Translations under genes and position numbers: made by a program
Assembly: GCA_007119345.1 (NCBI GenBank)
Contig: SKPV01000037.1
Location: forward strand, 1-32,479
Length of the DNA: 32,479 nucleotides
From: Halovivax sp.
GTDB taxonomy: Archaea; Halobacteriota; Halobacteria; Halobacteriales; Natrialbaceae
Reading direction: 5' to 3'
The notes under the pieces: model-generated
Seen by the model: only the letters and a program-made list of their open reading frames with translations
What the model was told of the DNA's origin: nothing
The model's database searches: none
In this document: piece by piece, positions 1-7,005 of the stretch
Layout: each line of letters begins with the position of its first letter
Position numbering within the stretch: position 1 is the stretch's first letter

Positions 1-351
1 GATGCGGTCGCCGAGCACCGCGCCGCCGGTGAACGGCGAGGAGGGGTCGATCGCGACGATGCCGACGGTCTCGCCGCGGTCGCGATAGGTTTCGGCCAGC
101 TTGTCGACCAGGGTCGACTTCCCGGCGCCGGGCGAGCCGGTGATACCGATCACGTCGGCGTTGCCGGTGTGGCCGTAGAGATCCGACACCAGCCGTCGGT
201 AGCCGGGCGACCGGTTCTCGATCGTCGAGATGGTCCGCGCCAGCGCCCGGTGCTCGCCGGCGAGCAGCCCCTCGAGCAGCGCGTCGAGCTCATCGCGCTC
301 GGCGCGCTCGCCCTCCTCGGTCGCGCCGGCCGCGGCGTGGTCGTCGCTCAT
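1..351 (-). CDS. meaB: MeaB/ArgK-type GTPase, methylmalonyl-CoA mutase chaperone (partial, 3' end outside window)
   Basis: The first 117 residues are visible; the gene runs off the left edge. MeaB-family G3E GTPases load and protect adenosylcobalamin-dependent methylmalonyl-CoA mutase by GTP hydrolysis in the cytoplasm. The P-loop GSPGAGKS is at residues 72-79, and the family-typical stretch AIDPSSPFTGGAVLGDR follows at 100-116. The start ATG at 351 overlaps the stop of the upstream mutase B12 subunit as ATGA, so the two are almost certainly co-transcribed and translationally coupled. The pairing with that subunit makes MeaB more likely than another G3E GTPase. The remaining C-terminal part cannot be judged. 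Confidence 0.93.
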   Translation of the reverse strand, partial: MSDDHAAAGATEEGERAERDELDALLEGLLAGEHRALARTISTIENRSPGYRRLVSDLYGHTGNADVIGITGSPGAGKSTLVDKLAETYRDRGETVGIVAIDPSSPFTGGAVLGDRI

Positions 352-764
352 CGCTCGGGAGCGTTTTCGCGGACGAACTCGATCGTCTCTTCGATCGAGG
401 TTCCCGGGCCGAAGATGGCGGCGACGCCCTCCTCCGACAGCGACGCTCTGTCCTCCTCGGGGATGACGCCGCCGAGAAGCACCAGCGTGTCCTCCTTGGC
501 GCCGTACTCCTCGAGGCCGTCCATGATCTTCGGGATCAGCGTGTTGTGTGCACCCGAGAGGATCGAGATCCCGAGGACGTCGACGTCCTCCTGGACGGCG
601 GCCTGGACGATCTCCTCCGGCGCCTTGTGGAGCCCGGAGTAGATGACCTCGAAGCCGGCGTCTCGAAACGCCCGCGCGATAACGTGGGCACCCCGGTCGT
701 GACCGTCGAGCCCGACTTTGGCGACGAGACAGCGGATGGACCGCTGATCCTGTTCTCCGCTCAT
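348..764 (-). CDS. Methylmalonyl-CoA mutase, small cobalamin-binding subunit
   Basis: This 138-residue protein is a free-standing B12-binding domain. In archaea methylmalonyl-CoA mutase is split into a large catalytic chain and this small chain, which together interconvert succinyl-CoA and methylmalonyl-CoA. The cobalamin motif DxHxxG is at residues 20-25 (DGHDRG, with His22 the expected axial Co ligand). SIL at 67-69 and a GG pair at 98-99 complete the base-off/His-on signature. It is co-directional with and overlaps meaB by 4 bp. The large subunit is not in the window and must lie elsewhere. Other corrinoid proteins share the fold, but length and neighbour favour the mutase. Confidence 0.93.
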   Translation of the reverse strand: MSGEQDQRSIRCLVAKVGLDGHDRGAHVIARAFRDAGFEVIYSGLHKAPEEIVQAAVQEDVDVLGISILSGAHNTLIPKIMDGLEEYGAKEDTLVLLGGVIPEEDRASLSEEGVAAIFGPGTSIEETIEFVRENAPER

Positions 765-791
765 GATCGGACGTTCTCGGCCGGCGCGTTT

Positions 792-806
792 GACTCTAAC
801 GGAGTC
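792..806 (-). promoter_or_regulatory. Inverted repeat at the expected TATA position of the mutase/meaB operon
   Basis: GACTC-TAACG-GAGTC is a perfect 5-bp inverted repeat. Its AT-containing centre (GTTAG on the minus strand) lies about 30 nt before the ATG at 764, where a haloarchaeal TATA box for a short-leader transcript would sit. A repressor site over the TATA box is possible; chance is also possible for so short a repeat. Confidence 0.3.
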
Positions 807-922
807 TGGCCGGTTTCCGGGCGGTCGCGTCGGAGCCCGACCGGGCCACGGTTCGGCTCTCGTCGGCGACGGGCCCGATATTGGCCGCTGTCCCGAACCA
901 AAGGCCTAAGAGCGTAACTGAC

Positions 923-964
923 GAATAATATCGTAATGACTACCGTTCGGACTTTGCGGAGGGA
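923..964 (+). promoter_or_regulatory. TATA-like box and Shine-Dalgarno for the HD gene
   Basis: An AT-rich AATAATAT element at 924-931 stands out in GC-rich surroundings. A transcript starting about 27 nt downstream would begin just before GGAGGGA at 958-964. That purine stretch is 6 nt before the GTG at 971 and is a good Shine-Dalgarno, which decides the start. Confidence 0.5.
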
Positions 965-970
965 TCTCTC

Positions 971-1645
971 GTGGGCGTCGAGATAACTGAGACGCAAGTG
1001 AGCGAGGACGAGTACGAGGACATGGAGCGGTTCGTCTACGAGTACCTCGCCGCGAGCGTGGAGAAAGAAGACGACGGTGGACGGATGCGCTGGTACCCGT
1101 GGCACTCGGCCGAGTACCGGCACAACCACATCCTCAACGTCGCCGACGTAGCCGCAGAGATCGCCCGGAAGGAGGGCGCCGACGTGGACGTCACCAGGAC
1201 GGCGGCGCTCTTTCACGACGTCGCGAAGCTCGAGACCGACCAGGAACTCCACGCCGAGGCGGGCGCCCGCGTCGCTCGCGAGTACCTCCAGTCTCGCGGC
1301 GAGCACCCCGAGTCGTTCATCGATCAGGTGTGTCGGGCCGTCGAGAACCACTCCTATCAGGGGCCGGTAACCGACCTCCCGCTCGAGACGCAGTGTCTGG
1401 TCGAGGCCGACCTCCTCGACAAGGTCGGCGCCAACGGCACCGCGCTGATGCTGCTCCGGATGGGCTACGAGTCCCGCGTCCACATGGACGCCGACGAGAT
1501 GGTCCAGCGGGTCCTCGAACGCGGCGTCGACGCCGCCAACAGGGTCGAGAGCGAGACGGCCCGGAGCATCGCCCACCAGCGGCTCAAGCGCGTCAAGTGG
1601 TTCAAGGAGTGGCTCCAGGACGAGATCGCCCGCATGGGGGACTGA
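971..1645 (+). CDS. HD-domain phosphohydrolase
   Basis: A 224-residue cytoplasmic HD-superfamily metal-dependent phosphohydrolase. The metal-ligand pattern is visible: His53 (in HNHILNV), the His82-Asp83 doublet (LFHDVAK), a downstream His127 (ENHSYQ) and Asp147 (EADLLDK). The substrate cannot be read from sequence; relatives act on nucleotides or cyclic nucleotides. I chose the GTG at 971 because of the Shine-Dalgarno 6 nt upstream. An in-frame ATG at 1022 would lose 17 residues outside the HD core. The gene is divergent from the mutase operon and convergent with the LysE gene. Confidence 0.85.
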   Translation: MGVEITETQVSEDEYEDMERFVYEYLAASVEKEDDGGRMRWYPWHSAEYRHNHILNVADVAAEIARKEGADVDVTRTAALFHDVAKLETDQELHAEAGARVAREYLQSRGEHPESFIDQVCRAVENHSYQGPVTDLPLETQCLVEADLLDKVGANGTALMLLRMGYESRVHMDADEMVQRVLERGVDAANRVESETARSIAHQRLKRVKWFKEWLQDEIARMGD

Positions 1646-1671
1646 CGGTCGCCGACGTCGACAATCCCGTG

Positions 1672-1741
1672 GCGAACGAATCGCCAGCGGTCGCCCGAGA
1701 GAGCCGTCGACGTGAATCCGTAGCGAACGAATCGCCAGCGG
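1672..1741. repeat. Two copies of a 19-bp direct repeat, 51-bp period
   Basis: GCGAACGAATCGCCAGCGG occurs identically at 1672-1690 and 1723-1741 between the convergent HD and LysE genes. The spacing is 51 bp and the intervening sequence is only partly similar. It resembles the short GAACGAA-type repeats common in haloarchaeal intergenic DNA. Confidence 0.8.
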
Positions 1742-1802
1742 CCGTCCGTGCGCACCGGCGATCGGCGGTTCCTCGTTCTCGACGCCCCCACGTCCGGTTC
1801 TC

Positions 1803-2486
1803 TTAGAGTACCTGCGCGCCGCCGATCGCCAGGAACAGGACGCCGAAGCCGGCGAGCACCGCGGCGCTCGCCCCGGCGACGAGGGGCGCGACGGCGTCGA
1901 CCCGCCGGCCGGCACCGACCAGGGCGGCCGGGTACGCGAGCACCCAGAGCCCGATTCCGCCGAAGAATCCTGCCAGGAGTGCCGGCGATCCCGTCTCGAC
2001 GACGAGCGAGCCCGCCAGCGGTCCGTCGACGACCGGCACGTGCGAGAACACGTCGAGCCTACCCGGACGGAGCAGGCCCACGCCGACGGTCATCCAGAAG
2101 CCGATCTGGTAGGGGTTGGTCACCGACAGGAGGAACGTCTTCCGGAACCCGGTCGCGACGCCCGACGCGTCGGCGGCGCCGGCGGCCGTCGCCTCGCGGG
2201 CGCCGCGGACGGCGCCGACGGCGAAGTAGCACATGAGCGCGCCGCCGGCGAGGTACAGGAGCGGCCGGATCGCGCCCCACTCGTCGAGCACCGCGACGGC
2301 GCCGACGAGCGCGAGCGCACAGAACAGCGCGTCGGCGGCCATCGCCCCGAGACCGGCCGTGACGCCGGGGAACCAGCCGCGGAGCACGCTCTCTTCGGCG
2401 ATGATGGCGTTCATCGGGCCCGGGGGCGCGGCGAGCGCGAGGCCGAACACCGCGCCGACGACGAGCGTGCCGGCGTGCTCGAACAC
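1803..2486 (-). CDS. LysE/RhtB-family exporter
   Basis: A 227-residue hydrophobic protein of the LysE superfamily, whose members export amino acids or other small metabolites across the cytoplasmic membrane. The N-terminal segment has the family-typical pattern AAPPGPMNAIIAEESV, followed by about six membrane segments and the conserved central stretch LLSVTNPYQIGFW. I place the start at GTG 2486: a CTTTTG TATA-like box lies about 25 nt upstream, and an upstream extension would be Arg-rich and soluble, read through sequence antisense-in-frame with the next gene. The gene follows the large HEAT/propeller gene by 122 bp in the same direction. Substrate unknown. Confidence 0.85.
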   Translation of the reverse strand: MFEHAGTLVVGAVFGLALAAPPGPMNAIIAEESVLRGWFPGVTAGLGAMAADALFCALALVGAVAVLDEWGAIRPLLYLAGGALMCYFAVGAVRGAREATAAGAADASGVATGFRKTFLLSVTNPYQIGFWMTVGVGLLRPGRLDVFSHVPVVDGPLAGSLVVETGSPALLAGFFGGIGLWVLAYPAALVGAGRRVDAVAPLVAGASAAVLAGFGVLFLAIGGAQVL

Positions 2487-2510
2487 GGCCGATTGTCGGC
2501 CGCTTTCGGC

Positions 2511-2517
2511 CAAAAGC
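2511..2517 (-). promoter_or_regulatory. TATA-like box for the LysE gene
   Basis: GGCTTTTG on the minus strand is centred about 27 nt upstream of GTG 2486, the spacing expected for a leaderless haloarchaeal transcript. It is only weakly AT-rich. Confidence 0.3.
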
Positions 2518-2608
2518 CTCTCGGATCGCGCCGGCCGATCGGTGGGCTCCCCGGAACTCCGAACCCGATCCCGCCGCGGCCGTCGACCGACTTCGGTTCG
2601 AACTCCCC

Positions 2609-5600
2609 TCAGTTCGACCCGTTCCCGAACCGGGTCAACAGTCCCGAGAGGCGCCCGGAGGATCCGTCCCCGCTCGTCAGGAGCGAGAGACCGTCGCCGT
2701 CGACCGTCGCGACCGCGTCGCCGGCGATCGCCAGATCGACGACCGTCCCGTCGGTCCGGTGTTCCCAGTAGCGCTCGCCGTCGTCGCGCCGGAGCGCGAG
2801 CAGCGTTCCCCGGTTCGTGGTCGCGTACACCGCATCTCGCAGCACCACCAGCTCCGTCGGTCGTCCCTCCAGGAGGGCGCTCCGCCAGCGCTCGGTCCCC
2901 GTGGACGCGTCGATCGCGTAGACGCTGGCGTCGTCGCCGGCGATGTAGACGGTCCCGTCGGCCGCGGCCGGCGGGACGTCGCCGGGACCGCCGACCGCGA
3001 AACGGCTCGTCACCGCCCCGTCGTCGGACGACAGGACGGCCAGCGTCCCGTCGCCGGCTCTGACGACGAGCCGGTCGTCGAGGACCGCGGGCGCGGCGAC
3101 CGCGCTCGCACCCAGGTCGCGGCGCCAGCGCCGGTCGCCGCTTCGATCGTACGCCGCGACGACGCCGTCGGCGGAGGCGGCGTAGATCCCCTCGTCGTCG
3201 ACGGCCGGCCGCAGGAGCGCTTCGGTCGCGTCGTCCTCGATCGCCCGGCTCCAGGCGGCGATCCCCGTCTCGAGATCGACGGCGTGCAGGCGGCCGTCCT
3301 CGTCGCCCGCGAAGACGCGATCGCCGGCGACGACGGGGGCGCTCGTGGTCGACGCCCCGGATCGGTACCGCCAGCTGCGCTCGCCCGTGTCGGGGTCGAG
3401 CGCGTAGAGCGCGCCGTCGTCCGCGGCGACCACCACGGCGTCCGTCCCGACGGCGGGGGGTCTCCGGACCGCGCCGGCGGCCTCGAACCGCCACTCGTTC
3501 GACCCGTCGGACAGCGAGAGCGCGAGCAGGCCGCCCGGTCCGCAGGGGACGTATACCCGTCCGTCGGCGATCGCGGGCGCCGCGGCGGCCTCGCCCTCGG
3601 CTTCGATGCTCCAGTGCCCCCGGAGCTCCCCGGCCGGCGCGGCGACGTTCGCGAAGCCGGCGCCGCCGAGGCCGCCCCGGGCCATCGACCAGGCCGTCGA
3701 TCCGGCGGACGACTCGTCGTCCTCGCACGCGCGCTCTTCGGAGGCCGCCGCGAGTCGCTCCAGCGCCGACGCCGCGGCCTCGCTCGCCTCGGGAACCGGA
3801 TCGTCGGTCAGCGCCTCCAGCGCCGCCCGATCGTCGGTGCCGACGATCCCGAGCGCGCGGGCCGCGTTCGTCCTGATCCGGGCGTCGGGCGCGGCTAGCG
3901 CCCGACGACAGGTCGGCTCGACGGCGGCGACGAAGGCGCCGTCGACCGTCGCCAGCTCGTCGAGGCAGGCGACCAGTGCGCTTCCCGCGGCCGCCGTCAG
4001 GTCGACGCCGTTCGCCTCCGCGTCGACGGTCTTCGCGAGGTCGGACGCGACGGTCGCGACCGCCGACGGGTGCGCGTCGGCGAGCCGCTCGAGCGCTCGG
4101 GCGGCCGTCACGCTCACCACGGGATCGGACGCGTCGAGGGCGTCGGCGAGGTGCTCGACGCCTCGCTCCCGTCGCGTCGGCTCCCCTGCCGCGAGCGTCT
4201 CGAGCGCCAGCACCGCCAGTCCGCCGGCCCAGGCGTCGCCGTCCAGCCGGTCGGCCAGGCCGTCCATCTGTCGCTCGACGGCGTCCGGTTCGTCCGGACG
4301 CTCGCCGCCGGCGACGAGCGAGGCGACGTCGAGGAGCCGATCGTCGACTGCGTCGAGCGACCTCGACAGCCGCGATTCCGGGAGCTCACCGGCCGCGACC
4401 AGTGCCGCCAGCCCGAGGGTCGCGTACCCTCCGACCGCCTCGTCGTCGTCGTCCAGCAGCGCCTCGAACTCGTCGCTCACCGCGACCGCGTCGGCCGGCG
4501 CCGTCGACGCGAGCCCGGCCAGTTCGGCCGCGATCCCCTCCCGGTCCCCGTCCTCGAGGCGCGCGAGCAGGATTCGAGAAATGGGTCGGCCGTCCTTCGC
4601 CGACACGACGGCGCGGAGCGTCCGATAGTGGGCTCGCCGCTCGGCCGGACCGGCGTTCGTCACTCGCTCCAGGAGTCCGCTCGCCGCGTCCGTCAGTGCC
4701 TCCGGATCGCTCCGGGCGACGTCGGCGAGCGCCCGGGCGACGGCGACGCTCCGGTCCCCGGTCGAGAGCCGCCGGACCGCGGCCGCGGCCGGCGTCGGGT
4801 CCGCGTCGACCTCGGTGTCGAGGAGCCGTGCCAGGGCGTCGAGCGCCGCGACCCGAGCGGCGACCGTCGGATTCGCGACCCCCTCGGTGATCGCCTCGAC
4901 GGCGAGTTCGACCTCCCGACCCGTCCGTGGTTCGAGCACGGCGAGCGCCTCCATGGCGGCCGGGGCCGTGGCGTCGTCGCCGCTCGCGGCCACCGCCGCC
5001 GCGAGCGCGATCGCGGGTCTGATCCCGTCGGGTGAATCGTCGGCGAGCGCGGCGAGAACGCGCTCGACGTTTCGAGCGACCGTCCGATCGTCGTCCTCGA
5101 GCGCTCCGAAGAGCGCTCCCAGTTCCTCGCGCAGTGCTGCCGGGTAGCGCTCGACGATCGTCGTCAGCGCCAGCGCAGCCGCGTTCCTGACGTCCGCGTC
5201 GTCGTCGTCGAGGCGCGCCGCCAGCGGGCCGACGGCGTCGCGCGCCTCCCACGGTCGATCGATCGCCACCTCGCCCAGCGTCCGCGCAGCGTGGCGCCTG
5301 ACCGTCCGGTTCCCGTCGTCGAGTCCGGCGACGGCGGCCCGGACGGCGGGGGCCGTATCGGGCGACCCGGCGGTGGCCGCGTCCGAGAGCGCCCTGGCGG
5401 CGTAGCCGCCGATCCACGCGTCCTCGTCGTCGAGGTGGCCTCGCTGGGCCGCGACGTCGACGGAGTCGCCCGGCTCGGCGTCGACGACCGCCGCCAGCGC
5501 CCGGGCCGCGTCGACGCGGAGCGCCTCGTGCGGATCGACGACCCGGTCGTCGAGCGCGGGGACCAGGGATCTGACCGCCTCGGGCGCGACGGAAGCGACG

Positions 5601-6832
5601 GCCGCGACGGCGCGCGTCGCGTCGGCTCGGACCTCCTCGTCGCCGTCGCACAGCGCCGGTTCGAGCGCTCGAACGATCGGCTCGACCGCTTCGGGCTCGT
5701 GTTCGGCCGCGTCGGCGACGACGGCGACGCCGTCCCGTCTGATGGCGTCGTCGTCGAGGTTCTCGACGATCGTTTCGACCGCGCCGACGATCGCGCCCGG
5801 ACGGACCTCGCCGACCGACGCGACCGTCCGGACCGCGTTCGCCCGGACGTCCTCGTCCTCGTCGGTCAGTCGACCCACGAGGTCGTCGACGGCGGGGACG
5901 ACGGCCCGGGGATTCGCCTCGGCGATCGCCGCGAGCGTCTCGACGGCCGGCCGGCGAACCCGGCGTTCGTCGGCCGTGGCGCCGGCGAGTTCCGCGACGG
6001 CGTCGCAGGTGGCCATCGGTTCAGCCGACGCGACGCCGGCGAGCGCCGTCGCGGCGTCGACGCGGACGGCGGCGAGCCGATCGTCGAGCAACGCCGCGAC
6101 GGCCGCCGTCTCGTCGGTCAGCGCCGCCGGGCGGCCCGTTCCAACCGATCGGAGCGTCGCGGCGGCTTCGACGCGGACGCCGTCGCCGTCGTCGAGTCGC
6201 TCGATCACCCGCGGGAGGACGTGTTCGATCGTTTCCGGGTCGTGCTCGGCGATGGCGGCCAGCGTCCGCGTCACGTTCTCGCGGACCTCCTCGCGCTCGT
6301 CGTCGATCGCGACCGCAACCGGATCGACCACCGCCGCCGCGACCTCGGGATTCGCGGCCGCGGTCGCGGCGATCGCTTCGCTCGCGCTGATCCGGGTCTC
6401 TTCGCGGTCGTCGCCCAGGCAACTCGCGAGCGGCTCGATCGCCGGGGACGCGGCGTCCGGATCGACGGCGGCGACGGAAGCGATGAGAGCGGCCGCGTCG
6501 CCCCGAACGGTCGCCGAGGCGTCGAGACAGTCGACCGCCGACGGCACCGCCTCGGCGACCGCGTCCGGATGGGCGTCGGCGACCGCGGCGAGCGCGGCCG
6601 CGGCGTGAGACCGGATCGCGGGCTCGTCCGCGAGCGCCTCCGTCAGCCCGCCGACGGCCGTGCTGACGTCGTCCGGCCGGTCGGCGGCCTCCACGGCGAG
6701 CGTCTCCGCCGCGTACTCGCGCACTTCGGGGTCGTCGGCCGAGAGGAACTCTTCGAGCCGTGATATTCCGACGGTGACCGCACCACCGTCGTCCGCTTCG
6801 GTCGGTCCGTCCGGCGCATCGTTGGAAGACAT
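2609..6832 (-). CDS. Giant HEAT-repeat protein fused to a PQQ-like beta-propeller
   Basis: A 1,407-residue acidic protein with no signal peptide, Tat motif or membrane segment, so probably cytoplasmic. Residues about 20-1025 are an alpha-helical HEAT-like array: roughly two dozen units of about 37 residues with the pattern DxxVRxxAAxxLAxIA followed by a P-A-V helix. After a short acidic linker (CEDDESS), residues about 1048-1390 form a PQQ-like beta-propeller, with about seven blades marked by W(R/S)-type strands after D-G or T-G turns (TGERSWRY, SGDRRWRR, TGTERWRS, DGERYW). The opening WSMARGG resembles the start of haloarchaeal PQQ-repeat proteins. Both modules usually act as protein-binding scaffolds; no catalytic residue is visible. 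The ATG at 6832 is preferred to a GTG two codons upstream. Function unknown. Confidence 0.88.
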   Translation of the reverse strand: MSSNDAPDGPTEADDGGAVTVGISRLEEFLSADDPEVREYAAETLAVEAADRPDDVSTAVGGLTEALADEPAIRSHAAAALAAVADAHPDAVAEAVPSAVDCLDASATVRGDAAALIASVAAVDPDAASPAIEPLASCLGDDREETRISASEAIAATAAANPEVAAAVVDPVAVAIDDEREEVRENVTRTLAAIAEHDPETIEHVLPRVIERLDDGDGVRVEAAATLRSVGTGRPAALTDETAAVAALLDDRLAAVRVDAATALAGVASAEPMATCDAVAELAGATADERRVRRPAVETLAAIAEANPRAVVPAVDDLVGRLTDEDEDVRANAVRTVASVGEVRPGAIVGAVETIVENLDDDAIRRDGVAVVADAAEHEPEAVEPIVRALEPALCDGDEEVRADATRAVAAVASVAPEAVRSLVPALDDRVVDPHEALRVDAARALAAVVDAEPGDSVDVAAQRGHLDDEDAWIGGYAARALSDAATAGSPDTAPAVRAAVAGLDDGNRTVRRHAARTLGEVAIDRPWEARDAVGPLAARLDDDDADVRNAAALALTTIVERYPAALREELGALFGALEDDDRTVARNVERVLAALADDSPDGIRPAIALAAAVAASGDDATAPAAMEALAVLEPRTGREVELAVEAITEGVANPTVAARVAALDALARLLDTEVDADPTPAAAAVRRLSTGDRSVAVARALADVARSDPEALTDAASGLLERVTNAGPAERRAHYRTLRAVVSAKDGRPISRILLARLEDGDREGIAAELAGLASTAPADAVAVSDEFEALLDDDDEAVGGYATLGLAALVAAGELPESRLSRSLDAVDDRLLDVASLVAGGERPDEPDAVERQMDGLADRLDGDAWAGGLAVLALETLAAGEPTRRERGVEHLADALDASDPVVSVTAARALERLADAHPSAVATVASDLAKTVDAEANGVDLTAAAGSALVACLDELATVDGAFVAAVEPTCRRALAAPDARIRTNAARALGIVGTDDRAALEALTDDPVPEASEAAASALERLAAASEERACEDDESSAGSTAWSMARGGLGGAGFANVAAPAGELRGHWSIEAEGEAAAAPAIADGRVYVPCGPGGLLALSLSDGSNEWRFEAAGAVRRPPAVGTDAVVVAADDGALYALDPDTGERSWRYRSGASTTSAPVVAGDRVFAGDEDGRLHAVDLETGIAAWSRAIEDDATEALLRPAVDDEGIYAASADGVVAAYDRSGDRRWRRDLGASAVAAPAVLDDRLVVRAGDGTLAVLSSDDGAVTSRFAVGGPGDVPPAAADGTVYIAGDDASVYAIDASTGTERWRSALLEGRPTELVVLRDAVYATTNRGTLLALRRDDGERYWEHRTDGTVVDLAIAGDAVATVDGDGLSLLTSGDGSSGRLSGLLTRFGNGSN

Positions 6833-6875
6833 GCACACACCTCGAGTCGGTTACTGATCGGGGGCTCGACTCGTC

Positions 6876-6909
6876 GTTAATTGGCACTCACTCCGGAGCA
6901 AGTTAATTC
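6876..6909 (-). promoter_or_regulatory. Candidate promoter of the HEAT/propeller gene
   Basis: Two AT-rich GTTAATT elements (6876-6882 and 6903-6909 vicinity; minus-strand CCAATTAAC and GAATTAACT) lie about 45 and 72 nt upstream of ATG 6832. The nearer would give a leader of roughly 20 nt. Which is used, if either, cannot be told. Confidence 0.35.
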
Positions 6910-7005
6910 TAGCTTACGAACTCAGGTGACGTGCACGGAACGGAGCGGTGGATCCGGACGATAGATCGCCGGTCTCTGGGCGGCGTGAGGGTTCCGGACG
7001 CCGAC

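Noticed and set aside
1803..3728. A 641-codon open frame on the minus strand that contains the LysE protein at its end
   Set aside because: Its first 400 residues are Arg-rich and overlap the propeller part of the HEAT/propeller gene in another frame. Only the last 227 residues are protein-like, so the gene was started at GTG 2486.
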